Shown: positions 51,590 to 62,217 of the stretch, piece after piece
How the letters are laid out: the number at the start of each line of letters is the position of its first letter
How positions within the stretch are numbered: the first letter of the stretch is position 1
Source: Vulcanisaeta distributa JCM 11216
GTDB lineage: Archaea > Thermoproteota > Thermoprotei > Thermoproteales > Thermocladiaceae
Direction of reading: 5' to 3'
DNA: 64,000 nt
NCBI RefSeq assembly: GCF_001315985.1
Contig: NZ_BBBI01000007.1
Location: forward strand, 60,378-124,377
The notes under the pieces: model-generated
What the model saw: the letters and a program-made list of their open reading frames with translations, nothing else
What the model was told of the DNA's origin: nothing
Databases searched by the model: none
Program-made: the position numbers and the translations under genes

Positions 51590-52297
51590 ATGATCAAGCT
51601 CGTACTACTTGATATTGATGGCACCCTAACTAGGGATAGGAATACCGAGGCCCTTGATCCCGACGCAATCGCTGCAGTGCAAGAACTTGTGGGTAACTAC
51701 ATCGTTGGCTTAGTAACGGGTAACGCGTTGATAGTTACCCAAGCCCTCTCCCGTTACATAGGCCTACCCAGGGGGTCACCTCTTATTGCCGAGAATGGAT
51801 GCATCGTTGATTATAGGAGTGAGGTTCGCGAATTATGTGAGGACTTAAACTTGAGGGAGATCGCGTTAAGCCTAATGAAAATGATACCGGACCTAAGGCC
51901 TACGTATCAATTCAATTACAGGAAATTCGACATAACATTATGGGCACCCAGGGATCCCTACGAACTAGTGGAGGATGTTAAGGATAAATTGAAAAGAATG
52001 AACCTAGACAGTAAGGTGAAGGTTTCCCACAGTGGCTATGCCCTACACCTACAGCCGATTAATTCAAGTAAGGCCGTGGCCGTTAAGTACCTCTGTGACA
52101 CAATAGGTATATCTTGTAATGACACTGTTTATGTGGGTGACAGTGATACGGATATTGACGTAATGGACGTTGTGGGTTACGGAGTTGCAGTATCAAATGC
52201 GACGGACGAACTTAAGAGAAGGGCTAAGATAGTGCTTGATAAGCCAAGTGGTAAGGGAGTTGCTGATTTCCTAAGGAATTACTTGCCAAGACTATGA
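51590..52297 (+). CDS. Phosphoglycolate phosphatase-type HAD hydrolase
   Basis: 235 residues from ATG 51590. HAD motif I LVLLDIDGTLTRDRN, motif II LVTGNA, a C2 cap (YQFNYRKFDITLWAPRDPYE), and motif IV VYVGDSDTDIDVMDVVG. It matches the archaeal TA0175-like phosphoglycolate phosphatase group, which clears 2-phosphoglycolate. The last bases overlap the convergent gene at 52292 by six. Starts after a short spacer from the peptidase gene. Confidence 0.87.
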   Translation: MIKLVLLDIDGTLTRDRNTEALDPDAIAAVQELVGNYIVGLVTGNALIVTQALSRYIGLPRGSPLIAENGCIVDYRSEVRELCEDLNLREIALSLMKMIPDLRPTYQFNYRKFDITLWAPRDPYELVEDVKDKLKRMNLDSKVKVSHSGYALHLQPINSSKAVAVKYLCDTIGISCNDTVYVGDSDTDIDVMDVVGYGVAVSNATDELKRRAKIVLDKPSGKGVADFLRNYLPRL

Positions 52298-53005
52298 TTT
52301 TTTGAACATCATTAATAAGTAATTATAGGCGTTCTCAACGTTGAAGTTATTCCTAGTAAAATCCCTAAAATCACCATACCTCCTAACAAAGTCATTATCT
52401 AATCCCTTAACGGTATCATTCCACAATGATTTACCTAAGCCCATATTCCCCGCTAGCTCAATACTGAGTGGTACATCAAGTGCCAATGCCATTATCGCAC
52501 AATCAATAGTTGGTTCGCAAGTCATTAGTACATTCCTTAACTCATCCCTATTAAATGCATTAATCACGTATTGAATCAATAACTGTGATTTAGCTATTAC
52601 GAAATCAACGGTTCTCCTAAGCATGGCCAATGATACCCTGTACATTACATTATCATTTATACCCTGTGGTATGATCCACATACTGACTAGTTCTGGGTCG
52701 TTCAAAACCTTTACTAGGGCAACTTCCCGCAATGCGATAATCCTGGCATCCTCCTTCAATCGAAGCAGTTCACTTGGTAGTACAGATATGATAGACTGCC
52801 CCTCAGCATCGATGTACTTAATGGGCCACTCCTCATGCGTCACCTCCTTAAGGCCGAGAGCCTCCCTTACCCTATTGTGGTTATCTGTTATGTAAATAAT
52901 AATATCATCACATGGAACCCCGAGTTCCTTAATGGCCCATATAATTAATTCCTTAACCTTATTTAATTCATTGTCCGGAATACTTACTAATTGTATTATC
53001 TCCAT
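52292..53005 (-). CDS. Hypothetical protein, 237 residues
   Basis: Starts ATG 53005. Soluble and mostly helical in the second half (MLRRTVDFVIAKSQLLIQYV; CEPTIDCAIMALALDVPL). The first half has DDIIIYITDNHNRVREALG and YIDAEGQSIISVLPSELLRL, then IIALREVALVKVL. The layout recalls some zinc-free peptidase-like proteins of crenarchaea but no HExxH or other catalytic motif is seen. Unusually free of G/C run errors. Family unknown. Confidence 0.6.
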   Translation of the reverse strand: MEIIQLVSIPDNELNKVKELIIWAIKELGVPCDDIIIYITDNHNRVREALGLKEVTHEEWPIKYIDAEGQSIISVLPSELLRLKEDARIIALREVALVKVLNDPELVSMWIIPQGINDNVMYRVSLAMLRRTVDFVIAKSQLLIQYVINAFNRDELRNVLMTCEPTIDCAIMALALDVPLSIELAGNMGLGKSLWNDTVKGLDNDFVRRYGDFRDFTRNNFNVENAYNYLLMMFKKS

Positions 53006-53090
53006 TTTGGCGTATTGTTTTACTTAGGGTTAATAATCCTTAACTGGGATCAGGATAAAAAATACAAATGAGAATCTTAATTGGCAGTAA

Positions 53091-53100
53091 AAGCTTTTAA
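53091..53100 (+). promoter_or_regulatory. TATA-like box before the B12/radical SAM gene
   Basis: AGCTTTTAAA lies 27-36 bases before the ATG at 53127, the spacing of a leaderless crenarchaeal promoter. Confidence 0.5.
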
Positions 53101-53126
53101 AGGAACTATACCCCCTGCATTCATTA

Positions 53127-54767
53127 ATGGTATTACCAAAGTACGATGTTGTAATAACCACAGACCGCTCAATGATGAGTAATTATCACGGTAAGGAGTT
53201 CCTGGGATTCGTGACGACGGGGGGGCCATTATTCATAACAGTAGGTCCATTTAGGAAACTTGGCGAGTGGATTCATGAGTACATAGCGATGCTAAGATGA
53301 AGGTTGATAAGTACGGTAGGCCGTATCAAGCGCCCTACGGCATGAGGAAGATAGAGGCCGCGCTGCTTGATGCAGGTATAAATGCCGCAATAATTGACCC
53401 AGACCACGTGCATAAGTACATACCCAATGCCAAGATGCTCATGCTCAGTCACCATGATTACTTCGGACTTAATCCACCATCATCGACCTGGTCAGCAATT
53501 GTTGGCAAAGAACCACTCAATGCGTACTCATTCAGGAGGTTCATGATGAGGATTAGGCCATACATAATGGATGCCAAGAGTAGGAATGGCCTTAAGGTTG
53601 TTGTTGGCGGTCCAGCGGCATGGCAGTGGTTATACCTGCCAGAGCTCATGGACTTCTTTGGGGGGGTTGATACGGTATTTGATGGTGAGGGCGAGAGACT
53701 CGTCGTTGACCTTGTAAAGAGAATGCTCAATAATGAGTCTGTGCTCGATATGTATATGTTGGTGTGAATGATGTGCCAAGTATTGATGAGATACCGACTA
53801 TTAAGTACCCAGCAGTTAATGGCTTCATAGAAATAGGTAGAGGATGCCCGAGAGGCTGTGCTTTCTGCCCGGTTACAATAAGGCCGCTTAGGTGTACTCG
53901 CTCGAGAAGATCGAGGAGGAACTGAAGCTTCATGTTAAGTACGGCATAGTACATGGCCTAATACACTCAGATGACGTGCCACTGTATGGATCGACAGGCG
54001 TTGAGCTTAATCCCGATAAATTGATTAAACTACACCAACTCGTTAAGAGGTATTACCTAACAATGGCCTGGAGCCACACAACATTGGCATCAGTATTAAC
54101 AGCAGAAAAGAAACACAATAAGTTGCTACGAAAATTGCCGAGATAATTGAGGATGAGCACCAGGACTGGTGGGGGGGCGCACAGGTGGGCCTGGAGACTG
54201 GTTCAAGGAGGTTAGCCAAGGCCATAATGCCCGGCAAGGCCGCGCCGTTTAAGATTGAGGATTGGTGGGACGTTGTTGAGGAGGCATTGGGTGTGATGCA
54301 TGATATTAAGCTCATACCTGCTTTGACGGTGATTATAGGGTTACCTGGGGGGAGACGGAGGATGACATAATGGAGACAATAGAGCTACTCGATAGGATAA
54401 GGCCATATAGGAGCTTGGTTGTGCCCATGTTCTACGTCCCCATGAACACATAAGGGCTGAGAAGGATGGCTGGATAATCAAGTACAACCTAATGCCTGAG
54501 CACATCGAGTTAATGAAGAAGATGTTCGAGCACAGTATATACTGGGCTAAGGACATTGTGAACCACTTCTACCTAAAGGGACCGCAGTACTGGCCGGTTA
54601 GGGTTGCCGTTAATTACTTCATGAATTACGTGGAGAAGAGGGTTAGGGCCTTATACGATAGGCTTGACCAGATTGCCGCTGAAATTAAGAATAGAAAGTT
54701 AGTTTCGAAGGTAGAGGCTCCTAAGCTCATGGAGTTATACACATCATCTAGTGAGGAGGAGGAATAG
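53127..54767 (+). CDS. B12-binding-domain radical SAM protein, several frameshifts
   Basis: About 545 residues from ATG 53127. An N-terminal cobalamin-type domain (NAAIIDPDHVHKYIPNAKML, VVGGPAAWQWL, DTVFDGEGERLV) precedes the radical SAM cluster GRGCPRGCAFCPVT with CxxxCxxC. Later GLETGSRRLAKAIMPGKAA and GLPGETEDDIM appear; the latter needs four G at 54350 where six are read. Other breaks near 53275, 53760, 53892, 54115 and 54445. The product probably does methyl or sulfur transfer, or is one of the YgiQ-like group. It ends with an acidic tail. Confidence 0.83.
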
Positions 54768-54768
54768 G

Positions 54769-55314
54769 TTAAGTCCTCATTAATTCCTGCATTTTAATTA
54801 ATTCGTGGCTAGTGAATATTACCCTGGCCTCGTTAATACCCACGTTTCTGAAGGTCTCAAAGCTCTCCCATGGGTATATAATGTAGACCCACCTAACCCA
54901 CTTATAGGCGTAATAGTCAGGTACATACCTGCTCGTTATTGCTTTGTAATCAAGAACGGCGGTCCTGACTTCCCTGGCGCCAAGGCCTATTAATACCTCC
55001 CTAGCAGTGCTAAGTGTTAAGCCTGAATCACTAACGTCATCCACCAATAACACACTGAGATTCCTAAGGGTAATGCTTGGTTTATACTTAATGGCAATAC
55101 TATCCTTAGCCCTACCAAAGTTCCAATGCGTTAATTGCATAAGATCGGTGGGTATTCCAAGTATATCGGACATTAATGACGCAATGACAACACCACCCTT
55201 GGAAATACCTATTAACGCATCAGGCTGGAAATTACTCCTTAAAATATCCTGGACCAATTTTAAGACGCCCCCCCTTTCGATATCTTCCCACTTATACCGG
55301 TGATAATCCGCCAT
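54769..55314 (-). CDS. Purine/xanthine phosphoribosyltransferase-like protein
   Basis: About 181 residues from ATG 55314 (MADYHRYKWEDIERG); an upstream start at 55347 gives 192. The PRPP loop LLVDDVSDSGLTLSTA and the flexible loop GISKGGVVIASLMSDIL are typical of the archaeal Hpt/Gpt type. It salvages xanthine, guanine or hypoxanthine to nucleotides. Ends two bases after the radical SAM gene stop, tail to tail. Leaderless by appearance. Confidence 0.85.
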   Translation of the reverse strand: MADYHRYKWEDIERGGVLKLVQDILRSNFQPDALIGISKGGVVIASLMSDILGIPTDLMQLTHWNFGRAKDSIAIKYKPSITLRNLSVLLVDDVSDSGLTLSTAREVLIGLGAREVRTAVLDYKAITSRYVPDYYAYKWVRWVYIIYPWESFETFRNVGINEARVIFTSHELIKMQELMRT

Positions 55315-55442
55315 TATAACTCGTGAAAAGGGTGGTTTATAAACCAATCGTTTTACGTATTTAAATAAATACTCCGAGCTATGGCGTCACGATACACGGG
55401 ATACCTAAGGTATTTATACACAGATAATGCTTGAGAAAATAA

Positions 55443-55961
55443 ATGATTAATAGGTACCAGGTAATGATCATTTCAGGAATACTGATAATATTGGCTTCAT
55501 CAATACCAATATACTACTCTCACTGGGAATCGGCGATTTCGTATAACCATGTTAATGCAACAACATGCATAGAGGTTTTGGATAATATAATCAATGGTTC
55601 ATTAACTGGCAATAGAATAAATGAGGTTATAAAGTCCCTGGACCAATCATTACTTATTTCAATTGAGGTAAACATAGAGTATACAAATGGTTCGAGTGTG
55701 ACCTACGGCTATTACACACCGATTGGGGGGGCAAGTGGCGTGGCAATAGCACCAATGATCTCCGGCAATATCGAGATTTTCGGCAGGACTCACTGCGCAT
55801 ATATGGGTCGTGATTACGTGATTAATGTGTTCATTGGGCAATACGTGACAGCACTATACCTATTTGGTATTGGGATTGCGCTTATAATCGTGGGTTTCGT
55901 AATGATTGCACTGGGTGATTATTTAAAGGATAAACGTAATCGCCGGCGTTTTGGTCAATAG
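55443..55961 (+). CDS. Hypothetical membrane protein, 172 residues
   Basis: Two membrane helices at the ends: VMIISGILIILASSIPIYY at the N-terminus and ALYLFGIGIALIIVGFVMIAL near residue 145, with an outer domain between of 110 residues that carries Asn-x-Ser/Thr sites and two cysteines (TTCIE, HCAYM). The C-tail is basic (KDKRNRRRF). TATA-like TATTTAAATA near 55365. Function unknown; a 2-helix sensor-like form. Next is the stomatin operon. Confidence 0.6.
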   Translation: MINRYQVMIISGILIILASSIPIYYSHWESAISYNHVNATTCIEVLDNIINGSLTGNRINEVIKSLDQSLLISIEVNIEYTNGSSVTYGYYTPIGGASGVAIAPMISGNIEIFGRTHCAYMGRDYVINVFIGQYVTALYLFGIGIALIIVGFVMIALGDYLKDKRNRRRFGQ

Positions 55962-56031
55962 TTTAATAATACGATATTAACCCATCATTGGTAAAATAAG
56001 TTTATTAATGGCCCTGTAAATTTAATAACTA

Positions 56032-56883
56032 ATGTATATGCAGTTACTACCCCCCCAGGTATTGCTTCAGGTCGGTACGATAATAGCAGTGGCGATACTG
56101 GCAATATTTTTACTGATAATTATCATTGCAATACTGGCGTACTCGATTAGGATCGTTCCTGAATACCAGAGAATCGTTAAATTGAGACTCGGTAAGTATA
56201 AGGGCATCTATGGACCTGGCATTGTGTTCATAATACCCGTTATTGATAGACCAATAACGATGGACCTAAGGGTCATATCAATTGACTTATCAAGCCAGAG
56301 GGCCTTGACCAAGGATAACGTTGAGGTTACGATAGACGCCGCGGTTTACATGAGGGTCATCGATGCAGCCAAAGCGGTACTGTCAGTGACTGACTATAGA
56401 AGTGCCACAGCGACGCTAGGTGCCGCCGTCCTAAGAGACGTCATTGGTATGGTCGACTTGGACACATTACTTACACAGAGGGAGGAGGTTGCCAAGAAGA
56501 TAGCCTCCATAATCGATGAGCACGTTAGTCCATGGGGGGGCGTTAAGGTAACGGCAGTTGCGATAAAGGACATAAAGCTGCCTGATACCCTGATCAGGGC
56601 CATGGCAGCCCAGGCAGAGGCTGAGAGAATGAGGAGGGCTAAGGTTATCCTGGCCCAGGCAGATTATGAGGCATCGCAGATGTACCTGAAGGCTGCTGAG
56701 ACCTACAATAAGAACCCAATATCACTAACGCTTAGGCAACTTGACACATTACTTGAGGTGGCTAAGGAACACAACCTAATACTTGTTGTGCCGAGCTCTC
56801 TTGAGGTCACGACATTGTCAACACTAGCCGCGGCAGCGCTGAAGAAGCAGCAGGAGGGTTCAGGTGGTACGACCCAGCAGTGA
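56032..56883 (+). CDS. SPFH-domain stomatin/prohibitin-like protein
   Basis: 283 residues from ATG 56032. One N-terminal membrane helix (ILAIFLLIIIIAILAYSI), then the SPFH domain: VPEYQRIVKLRLGKYKGIYG and MDLRVISIDLSSQRALTKDN, and the helical AEAERMRRAKVILAQADYEA. Stomatins form oligomeric rings on membranes and associate with NfeD proteins, whose gene follows six bases later. Runs at 56047 and 56533 may add a residue each. Confidence 0.93.
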   Translation: MYMQLLPPQVLLQVGTIIAVAILAIFLLIIIIAILAYSIRIVPEYQRIVKLRLGKYKGIYGPGIVFIIPVIDRPITMDLRVISIDLSSQRALTKDNVEVTIDAAVYMRVIDAAKAVLSVTDYRSATATLGAAVLRDVIGMVDLDTLLTQREEVAKKIASIIDEHVSPWGGVKVTAVAIKDIKLPDTLIRAMAAQAEAERMRRAKVILAQADYEASQMYLKAAETYNKNPISLTLRQLDTLLEVAKEHNLILVVPSSLEVTTLSTLAAAALKKQQEGSGGTTQQ

Positions 56884-56889
56884 GTAAAC

Positions 56890-58234
56890 ATGAAGTTGAA
56901 GTATGGGCCTTTAATTGCGTTAACTATAATGATTTTGTTAACAACGGCGTTAATTCACATATCAATTGCGGGTTCTAATACGTATGTGATTCATGAGGTA
57001 TATGTTTTTAATCTTAATGGTGAAATAACTGATTTGACGTATGAGGAACTACAAAATGCTCTGCAGCTTGCAGAATCAACACCGAACTCGGCATTATTAA
57101 TAATCCTTGAAACACCGGGTGGGGGAATTAGACGCCGCGCTAAATATCGTATCGAGTATTGAGAACTCGAAAATACCCGTGATAGGCTTTGTATATCCCA
57201 CGGGCTCATATGCATGGTCTGCGGGCACGCTTGTCCTTATGTCAACCACCATAGCCGCCATGGCGCCAGGTACGGTAATAGGCTCCTGCGAGCCTGTTGA
57301 GATAAACCCAATAACTGGCCAGGAGGTGTTCATAAATGAGAGCAAGATACTCAATGCGATTAGTCAGTACTTCATGGAGGTTGCCGAGTTCAGGAGTAGG
57401 AATGCGACCTTTGCCCATGACTGCGTATTCTACAACACGAATCTTGGACCTGAGGATGCACTTAAGTACGGCGTTATAAACTTCGTAGCCACGGATTTGG
57501 ATTCATTACTTAATGAAATAAACGGCAGTACAATAAGTGGGGGGGTTACGTATTACGTCATTAATCCGGAGGTCACGTATTACCAGCCAGGCATTGGGTA
57601 CCAGGTTTATGAGGTCTTGATTAATCCCACGATACAGGACCTATTGGCCGGGATAGGGCTCTTCCTCGCCATTATCGGCTTCGCAGTAAGGCATTACTAC
57701 CTGGCTGGGGGGGTTGGTATTATACTGATGATAATACCCATGCTCACGGGATTATCCGTCAACTGGCTCGGCCTGGCACTACTAATTATTGGTTTAGCCG
57801 CAATAGCCATTGACGTGCACGCGGGCTTCACAACACATGCATCACTATTCATAACAGGTATGATACTTACTGTACTGGGTCTCATACTCCTCCAACCAAC
57901 CTACTCGCCTCAATCCTGGTTAATGGCTACAAACCAGGTCGAGGCCAGGATAGTGCTTTACGTGTTAATTGCCTTCGTGGGTGGGTTTGGAGGATTCATA
58001 GCGGCTAAGGTGATAGGCATAATAAGGACAAGACCTCTCTCAGAGAGACTTTACTGGCCCATTAATGATATTGGGACTGCTGTTGATGATATTAATAAGG
58101 ACGAGATTGGATACGTGAGGGTGAGGGGGGGCGAATACTGGAGGGCTAAGGCGCTGGAGAACGTTAGGAAGGGTTCTAGGGTTGTTGTTGTTGGTGTTGA
58201 TGGCGATACCCTACTTGTGAAACCATCCGCTTAA
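56890..58234 (+). CDS. nfeD: NfeD-type membrane serine protease, one frameshift
   Basis: About 448 residues from ATG 56890. Signal helix, then a ClpP-like domain with ALLIILETPGGELDAALN after correcting five G to four at 57119, and the catalytic Ser in GSYAWSAGTLVLMS. Four or five membrane helices follow (LLAGIGLFLAIIGFAV; GLALLIIGLAAIAIDV) and an OB-fold tail (DEIGYVRVRGGEYWRAKAL). It cuts the C-terminus of the partner stomatin in related archaea. Full-length NfeD1b type with protease plus OB domain. Confidence 0.92.
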
Positions 58235-58333
58235 GATTATCATTATTTTCTGGCTTACGTTATAATTAACGACAAATTAAAGAAATCAAACCCAGTTACG
58301 CTTATTAAGTTTAGTGATGATAATCAATGGGTA

Positions 58334-59070
58334 ATGGCATCTAGTTATGATGTAAGACCGAGACTTGGCATTAGGTTTTCATTACCTGTGAATATTTTCA
58401 TTTTCATTGGTTTCCTGGTGATATCGCCCCCCCTGCTTTTATTTCTATTCCTAGTACTGGTTAGCATTGGTGTACGGCCATTGCTGGCATTGACGTTGAC
58501 ACTGGGTTCATTATTGACAAGTTATATTAATGTGGTTGTAGCCGAGGTCACTTACTATACACCGTTCACGCCATTCATCGACTTCATGAAGTTATTCCCA
58601 ATGCCAATCACTATACAGAGGTTGATAAGTTATTTCTCGAGGTGAATGTGGGTGGTGCCGTGATACCAACGATAGTATCTATATACCTAATAACTGAGTA
58701 CCTCATCCGCAGTATGTTGGTGTTTATTTCTTTCGTGATGTCATTGGCATTATCATCATTAATAATATGGCGCAATGCCAGATTAATCCCTGGTATCGGG
58801 ATTGCACTACCATCTGCATTACCGATTCTACTAACTCTAACGTTCACATTAATAACCACAATAACACTTCATGCAAATCCACTGGCCTTCTCGTATAGCC
58901 TTGGTTCCTTATCGACATTACTTGGCGCTGACATATTCAATATTAAAAGGGTTGTAAGGGTGATGAGAGGTTACGTATCAATCGGCGGCGCAGGCGTCTT
59001 TGACGGAATATACCTAACGGGTCTCACGTCATTAATACTGGCGTCCTTATATAGGGCGCTATTACTTTGA
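58334..59070 (+). CDS. DUF1614 membrane protein, one frameshift
   Basis: About 245 residues from ATG 58334 with seven or so membrane helices. The frame breaks near 58617; corrected, EVDKLFLEVNVGGAVIPTIV runs through, which is the DUF1614 hallmark (NxGGAxIPxxxS). Next come GIGIALPSALPILLTLTF and GADIFNIKRV, then GGAGVFDGIYLTG, also typical. The family has no known function. A run at 58427 may add one Pro. Confidence 0.82.
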
Positions 59071-59115
59071 TTTACAGGCAAGCTTTTAATCCCCATTAGG
59101 CAATAATTGCCAGTG

Positions 59116-59796
59116 ATGAATTACAGGTCTACAGATGATAATGATGATGCCTTGCTGGCTGACGCAAGGAAAATCAAGGCCGTAATATTCGACCTAGACG
59201 GCACCCTAGTAGATACAGTGCCTCTACATGTGGCGTCATGGATAGAGACGTGTAAACGCCTTGGCTTCCCCCCCATACCTACCATGGAGTATGTAAGAAC
59301 GTTAATGGGACTTAGGGCCTTAGACATTGCGAAGAGATTATGTGGCGACATAATTGCCGAGAAGGCGCTTGAGATTAAGAATGAAGTGTACTTATCATTG
59401 CTTGACAGAGCCAGAACCATTGACGGTGCAACTGAATTGCTAAGTGCCCTTAAGGATCGAGGATTTATAATAGGTATAGTCACCTCAAGTTCTAGGAGGG
59501 TCGCCATCAAGGTCCTCGAGGTAACGGGACTTCATAAGTACGTGGATGCCCTCGTGGCGGGGGACGACGTCAACAGAGGTAAGCCAGACCCTGAACCACT
59601 ACTGAGAATACTTAATTCCCTAGGTCTTGATGTCCACGAGGTCGTGGTTGTCGGCGATTCTAGATATGACGTTGAGATGGCGCTGAATGCGGGGGTTAGC
59701 ATTGTGTTTTTCCTGGGTAAGCATGAGGATCCTCGGGTAATAAGCATCAAGGGTCTATTAGATGTTGCTAGGTATCTTGGTCAATTCTCAATATAA
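59116..59796 (+). CDS. HAD hydrolase, beta-phosphoglucomutase-like
   Basis: About 226 residues from ATG 59116. HAD motif I AVIFDLDGTLVDTVPLH, motif II IVTSSSRRVAIKVL, and motif IV GDSRYDVEMALNAGV, with a helical cap of the C1 type. Members cleave sugar phosphates, glycolate phosphate or pyrophosphate. Specific substrate cannot be told. The seven-C run at 59269 is in GFPPIPT, where one Pro may be false. Close behind DUF1614 on the same strand. Confidence 0.85.
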   Translation: MNYRSTDDNDDALLADARKIKAVIFDLDGTLVDTVPLHVASWIETCKRLGFPPIPTMEYVRTLMGLRALDIAKRLCGDIIAEKALEIKNEVYLSLLDRARTIDGATELLSALKDRGFIIGIVTSSSRRVAIKVLEVTGLHKYVDALVAGDDVNRGKPDPEPLLRILNSLGLDVHEVVVVGDSRYDVEMALNAGVSIVFFLGKHEDPRVISIKGLLDVARYLGQFSI

Positions 59797-59835
59797 GCAT
59801 TAATTTTATTAATTTTTCCCTAGGTCTTTATTGTA

Positions 59836-60621
59836 ATGGTGACTCTGCAGACAGGAACAATGATGCTTGTGATAATAGTGATAGTTATAATAGCCGTGGT
59901 TCTGGCGTTATTATATAGGCTGGGTTATTTTGGTGGACGGCGTGGGAAGAAGGGGGGGCAGGGCGAAATAGAGCAGGCGTTTCCGCAGTATAAGCCTGAG
60001 CAGAAGTCTCAGCAGCGTCAAAGACCAAGTCCCTTACAGCCTTCTCAGGAGGTGCCTGCCGGACAGGGTGGTAGGGCATTACTTATCGAAAGTAAGCCCG
60101 TCGATGTCAAGCCGCTGCAGAGTCCCGAGAAACCTATCGATATTGATAGAATTGAAAAATTAATTAGGGGCATTGAGAATGAGTTAGTACAGATACTTAG
60201 GCAAACATCAGCGGATACTACAGATCTACTGCTCTCGAGAATTAATGAACTCAAGAGCTACATTGGTCAACTAGAAAGGCAATGCCTAATGCAGAGTCCA
60301 CCCTTTGTTCAAATGGGTTATATCCCATCTAGTCTATTGGAATTCAAGGAACTGTTTAGGGCGTCCTTCGTAGGCCTTATGAAGGGCAAAAGCATTATTG
60401 AGCATGTGGGTGAATATAACATTGACGAGAGACTTATAAGTTCCGTTGTTAATTATAACATGGACCTCATGGTCGTATATAGCGGTAATAGGTACGTATA
60501 CTTGGTAAAATATGGTGATTACTCACTTATTCTATCGACTGATGAGTACTTAGATTCAGTTAGTAGTGGCCTGGTTAGGTTACTATTTAAGAGGTTCATT
60601 GATGAAGTATTTAAGCCATAA
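59836..60621 (+). CDS. Membrane-anchored protein with disordered linker, 261 residues
   Basis: ATG at 59836. A helix at residues 10-28 (MLVIIVIVIIAVVLALLYRL) is followed by a Gln/Pro-rich linker (QQRQRPSPLQPSQEVP) to about residue 85, then a helical section (DIDRIEKLIRGIENELVQIL; LLSRINELKSYIGQLERQ) that could coil, and a folded domain with DLMVVYSGNRYVYLVKYGD. No family named. Structure suggests a scaffold or sensor facing the cytoplasm. Confidence 0.6.
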   Translation: MVTLQTGTMMLVIIVIVIIAVVLALLYRLGYFGGRRGKKGGQGEIEQAFPQYKPEQKSQQRQRPSPLQPSQEVPAGQGGRALLIESKPVDVKPLQSPEKPIDIDRIEKLIRGIENELVQILRQTSADTTDLLLSRINELKSYIGQLERQCLMQSPPFVQMGYIPSSLLEFKELFRASFVGLMKGKSIIEHVGEYNIDERLISSVVNYNMDLMVVYSGNRYVYLVKYGDYSLILSTDEYLDSVSSGLVRLLFKRFIDEVFKP

Positions 60622-60623
60622 GG

Positions 60624-61310
60624 CTAGTTCCTTATCCTACGCTTAATGGACCAGGAGAGTCTCCTAATAATTAATTTGGGACCGGGGTAATGCGCGATGG
60701 TCATAACACGATTATTAAGTAAGGCCTTAAACACGGACTCTACCGTTAAATCATCGACCTCAAACACAGTATGGGCAATACCGACGAGGTCAGGCACATG
60801 CGCATCACTATTCGCAAGACCGGGTAACCCAAGCTCACGGGCTGCCTTAGCGGCCCTCCAATTAAACACTGGTAATGCCCCCCCTGCATTAAACACCTCT
60901 ATTGCATGCCATTTATACCTCCTCACCCTATCGCCAATGCCATGCCTCAATACATCATATGGATGTGCGGGTACTGCCACGCAGTTATTCTCGGCGACCC
61001 AATCAAGGAGTTCAGGTATTGATTTTGGCACGTTATCAGTGCCCGGGTACTCACTGCATAGTACCAATACATCGCCATTAAGTGTCCTGACCTCATTGCC
61101 TACTATAAATACGAAATCACCCCTTGACAATAAGTCATTATTCCTTATGAACTCTAACGCCTTGAGTGAGCCTTTAAATGTATCGTGGTCCGTTATAGCC
61201 AACGCTCTTATACCCTTATCCAAGGCATTTATTATTACATCCCTTGGCTCTCCCTTGCCATCACTATATATGGTGTGCGTATGTAGGTCAGCCCTTACTT
61301 TTATCGGCAT
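60624..61310 (-). CDS. PHP-domain phosphoesterase
   Basis: About 228 residues from ATG 61310 (MPIKVRADLHTHTIYSDG). The HxH in ADLHTHTIYSDG, ITDHDTFKG, VPAHPYD and LANSDAHVPDL give the metal sites of the PHP family, as in YciV-like nucleotide phosphatases that release nucleosides from 3',5'-bisphosphates or short RNAs. Its start is inside the end of the AMMECR1 gene, so they form one operon. Ends next to the gene before it, tail to tail by three bases. Confidence 0.88.
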   Translation of the reverse strand: MPIKVRADLHTHTIYSDGKGEPRDVIINALDKGIRALAITDHDTFKGSLKALEFIRNNDLLSRGDFVFIVGNEVRTLNGDVLVLCSEYPGTDNVPKSIPELLDWVAENNCVAVPAHPYDVLRHGIGDRVRRYKWHAIEVFNAGGALPVFNWRAAKAARELGLPGLANSDAHVPDLVGIAHTVFEVDDLTVESVFKALLNNRVMTIAHYPGPKLIIRRLSWSIKRRIRN

Positions 61311-61967
61311 TTCCACACCTCCTTAATTCCTCCATTAAATCCCTCTCAACAACCTCACCGTTGGGTTCAACCTCCTTAAATATCTGGGCCTCGTAAATAA
61401 GCACTGACGTATCCTCATCAAGCCAGCAATCAGGTGGTAGAAACGCCTTCATGCAGCCCTCATTGAGGAATGTCATGGAGTCCCAGCAATACTCAACGGG
61501 GGGGACCTGAGGCAGGAGAAGCCCCGAATAGTAGCCCTTCTGAATGACAATGCCGTGCCTACCAACCACGATCTTCTCAGGATAGGTCCTCGGATTTCCA
61601 GGTTCAAGTAACTCGAGTGGGCTTAATACGGATACCTCGAAGGTAACCTTGTTCAATTCCTCAATACTCATAGGCTCAAACCTTGGGTCCTCAACGGCGG
61701 CTGCTATGGCGCTCCTAATCACACCATTCACGGTGTTATAAACCGCCTGCGGAAAGCCAATACAACCCCCCCTGAGCTCGCCCCCCCTCCTATCCCTACC
61801 CGTGAATATTTCTATCGTTGTGAAGACTCCATACATGTCCTTGAGTAACTTCGGTGGTGTATCTGATGGTGCCTGAATAATCTTACCACTACGTAGGTAT
61901 TCCTCACGGCCGCCCTAGCCAGTTTAACCAGGAACCTCCCCTCCTCTATGTTGTACGGTTTGAACAT
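61288..61967 (-). CDS. AMMECR1-domain protein, one frameshift
   Basis: About 226 residues from ATG 61967: MFKPYNIEEGRFLVKLARAA, break near 61909 (GGG read as GG), then EYLRSGKIIQAPSDTPPKL, GVFTTIEIF and the family signature LRGGCIGFPQA; relatives read LRGCIG, so the seven-C run at 61764 likely adds a Gly. Also LSPLELLEPGNP and GLLLPQVPPVE. The human relative is linked to a genetic syndrome; biochemical role is unknown. Often next to radical SAM MEMO-type genes in archaea, not seen here. Confidence 0.9.
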
Positions 61968-62181
61968 TACTACCACCCTTCTCTATTTTAGAGCTAAATA
62001 AATACACTATGCCCGTGATAATCCCCGAAACAATTACAAGGGATAGCATTAAGGCATCTAAAGCCTTGTTGGTATTACCGACTAGGAATTGCCCATTATC
62101 CATGAAGACCACGTAGTAAATAAGGACTATGATAGTTGCTATGAACAGTACCGTGGCAATTATGACAGTATGCCTCATCAA
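61924..62181 (-). CDS. Small membrane protein, 85 residues
   Basis: Two membrane helices, VIIATVLFIATIIVLIYYVV and LMLSLVIVSGIITGIVYLF, then a polar C-tail. Start ATG 62181. Its last 14 residues overlap the AMMECR1 start by 44 bases, so either the overlap is real or its end is misread. No family recognised. Confidence 0.5.
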   Translation of the reverse strand: MMRHTVIIATVLFIATIIVLIYYVVFMDNGQFLVGNTNKALDALMLSLVIVSGIITGIVYLFSSKIEKGGSNVQTVQHRGGEVPG

Positions 62182-62217
62182 TCCTCAAGCCATGGTAATT
62201 AATATAAAAGTTACCAC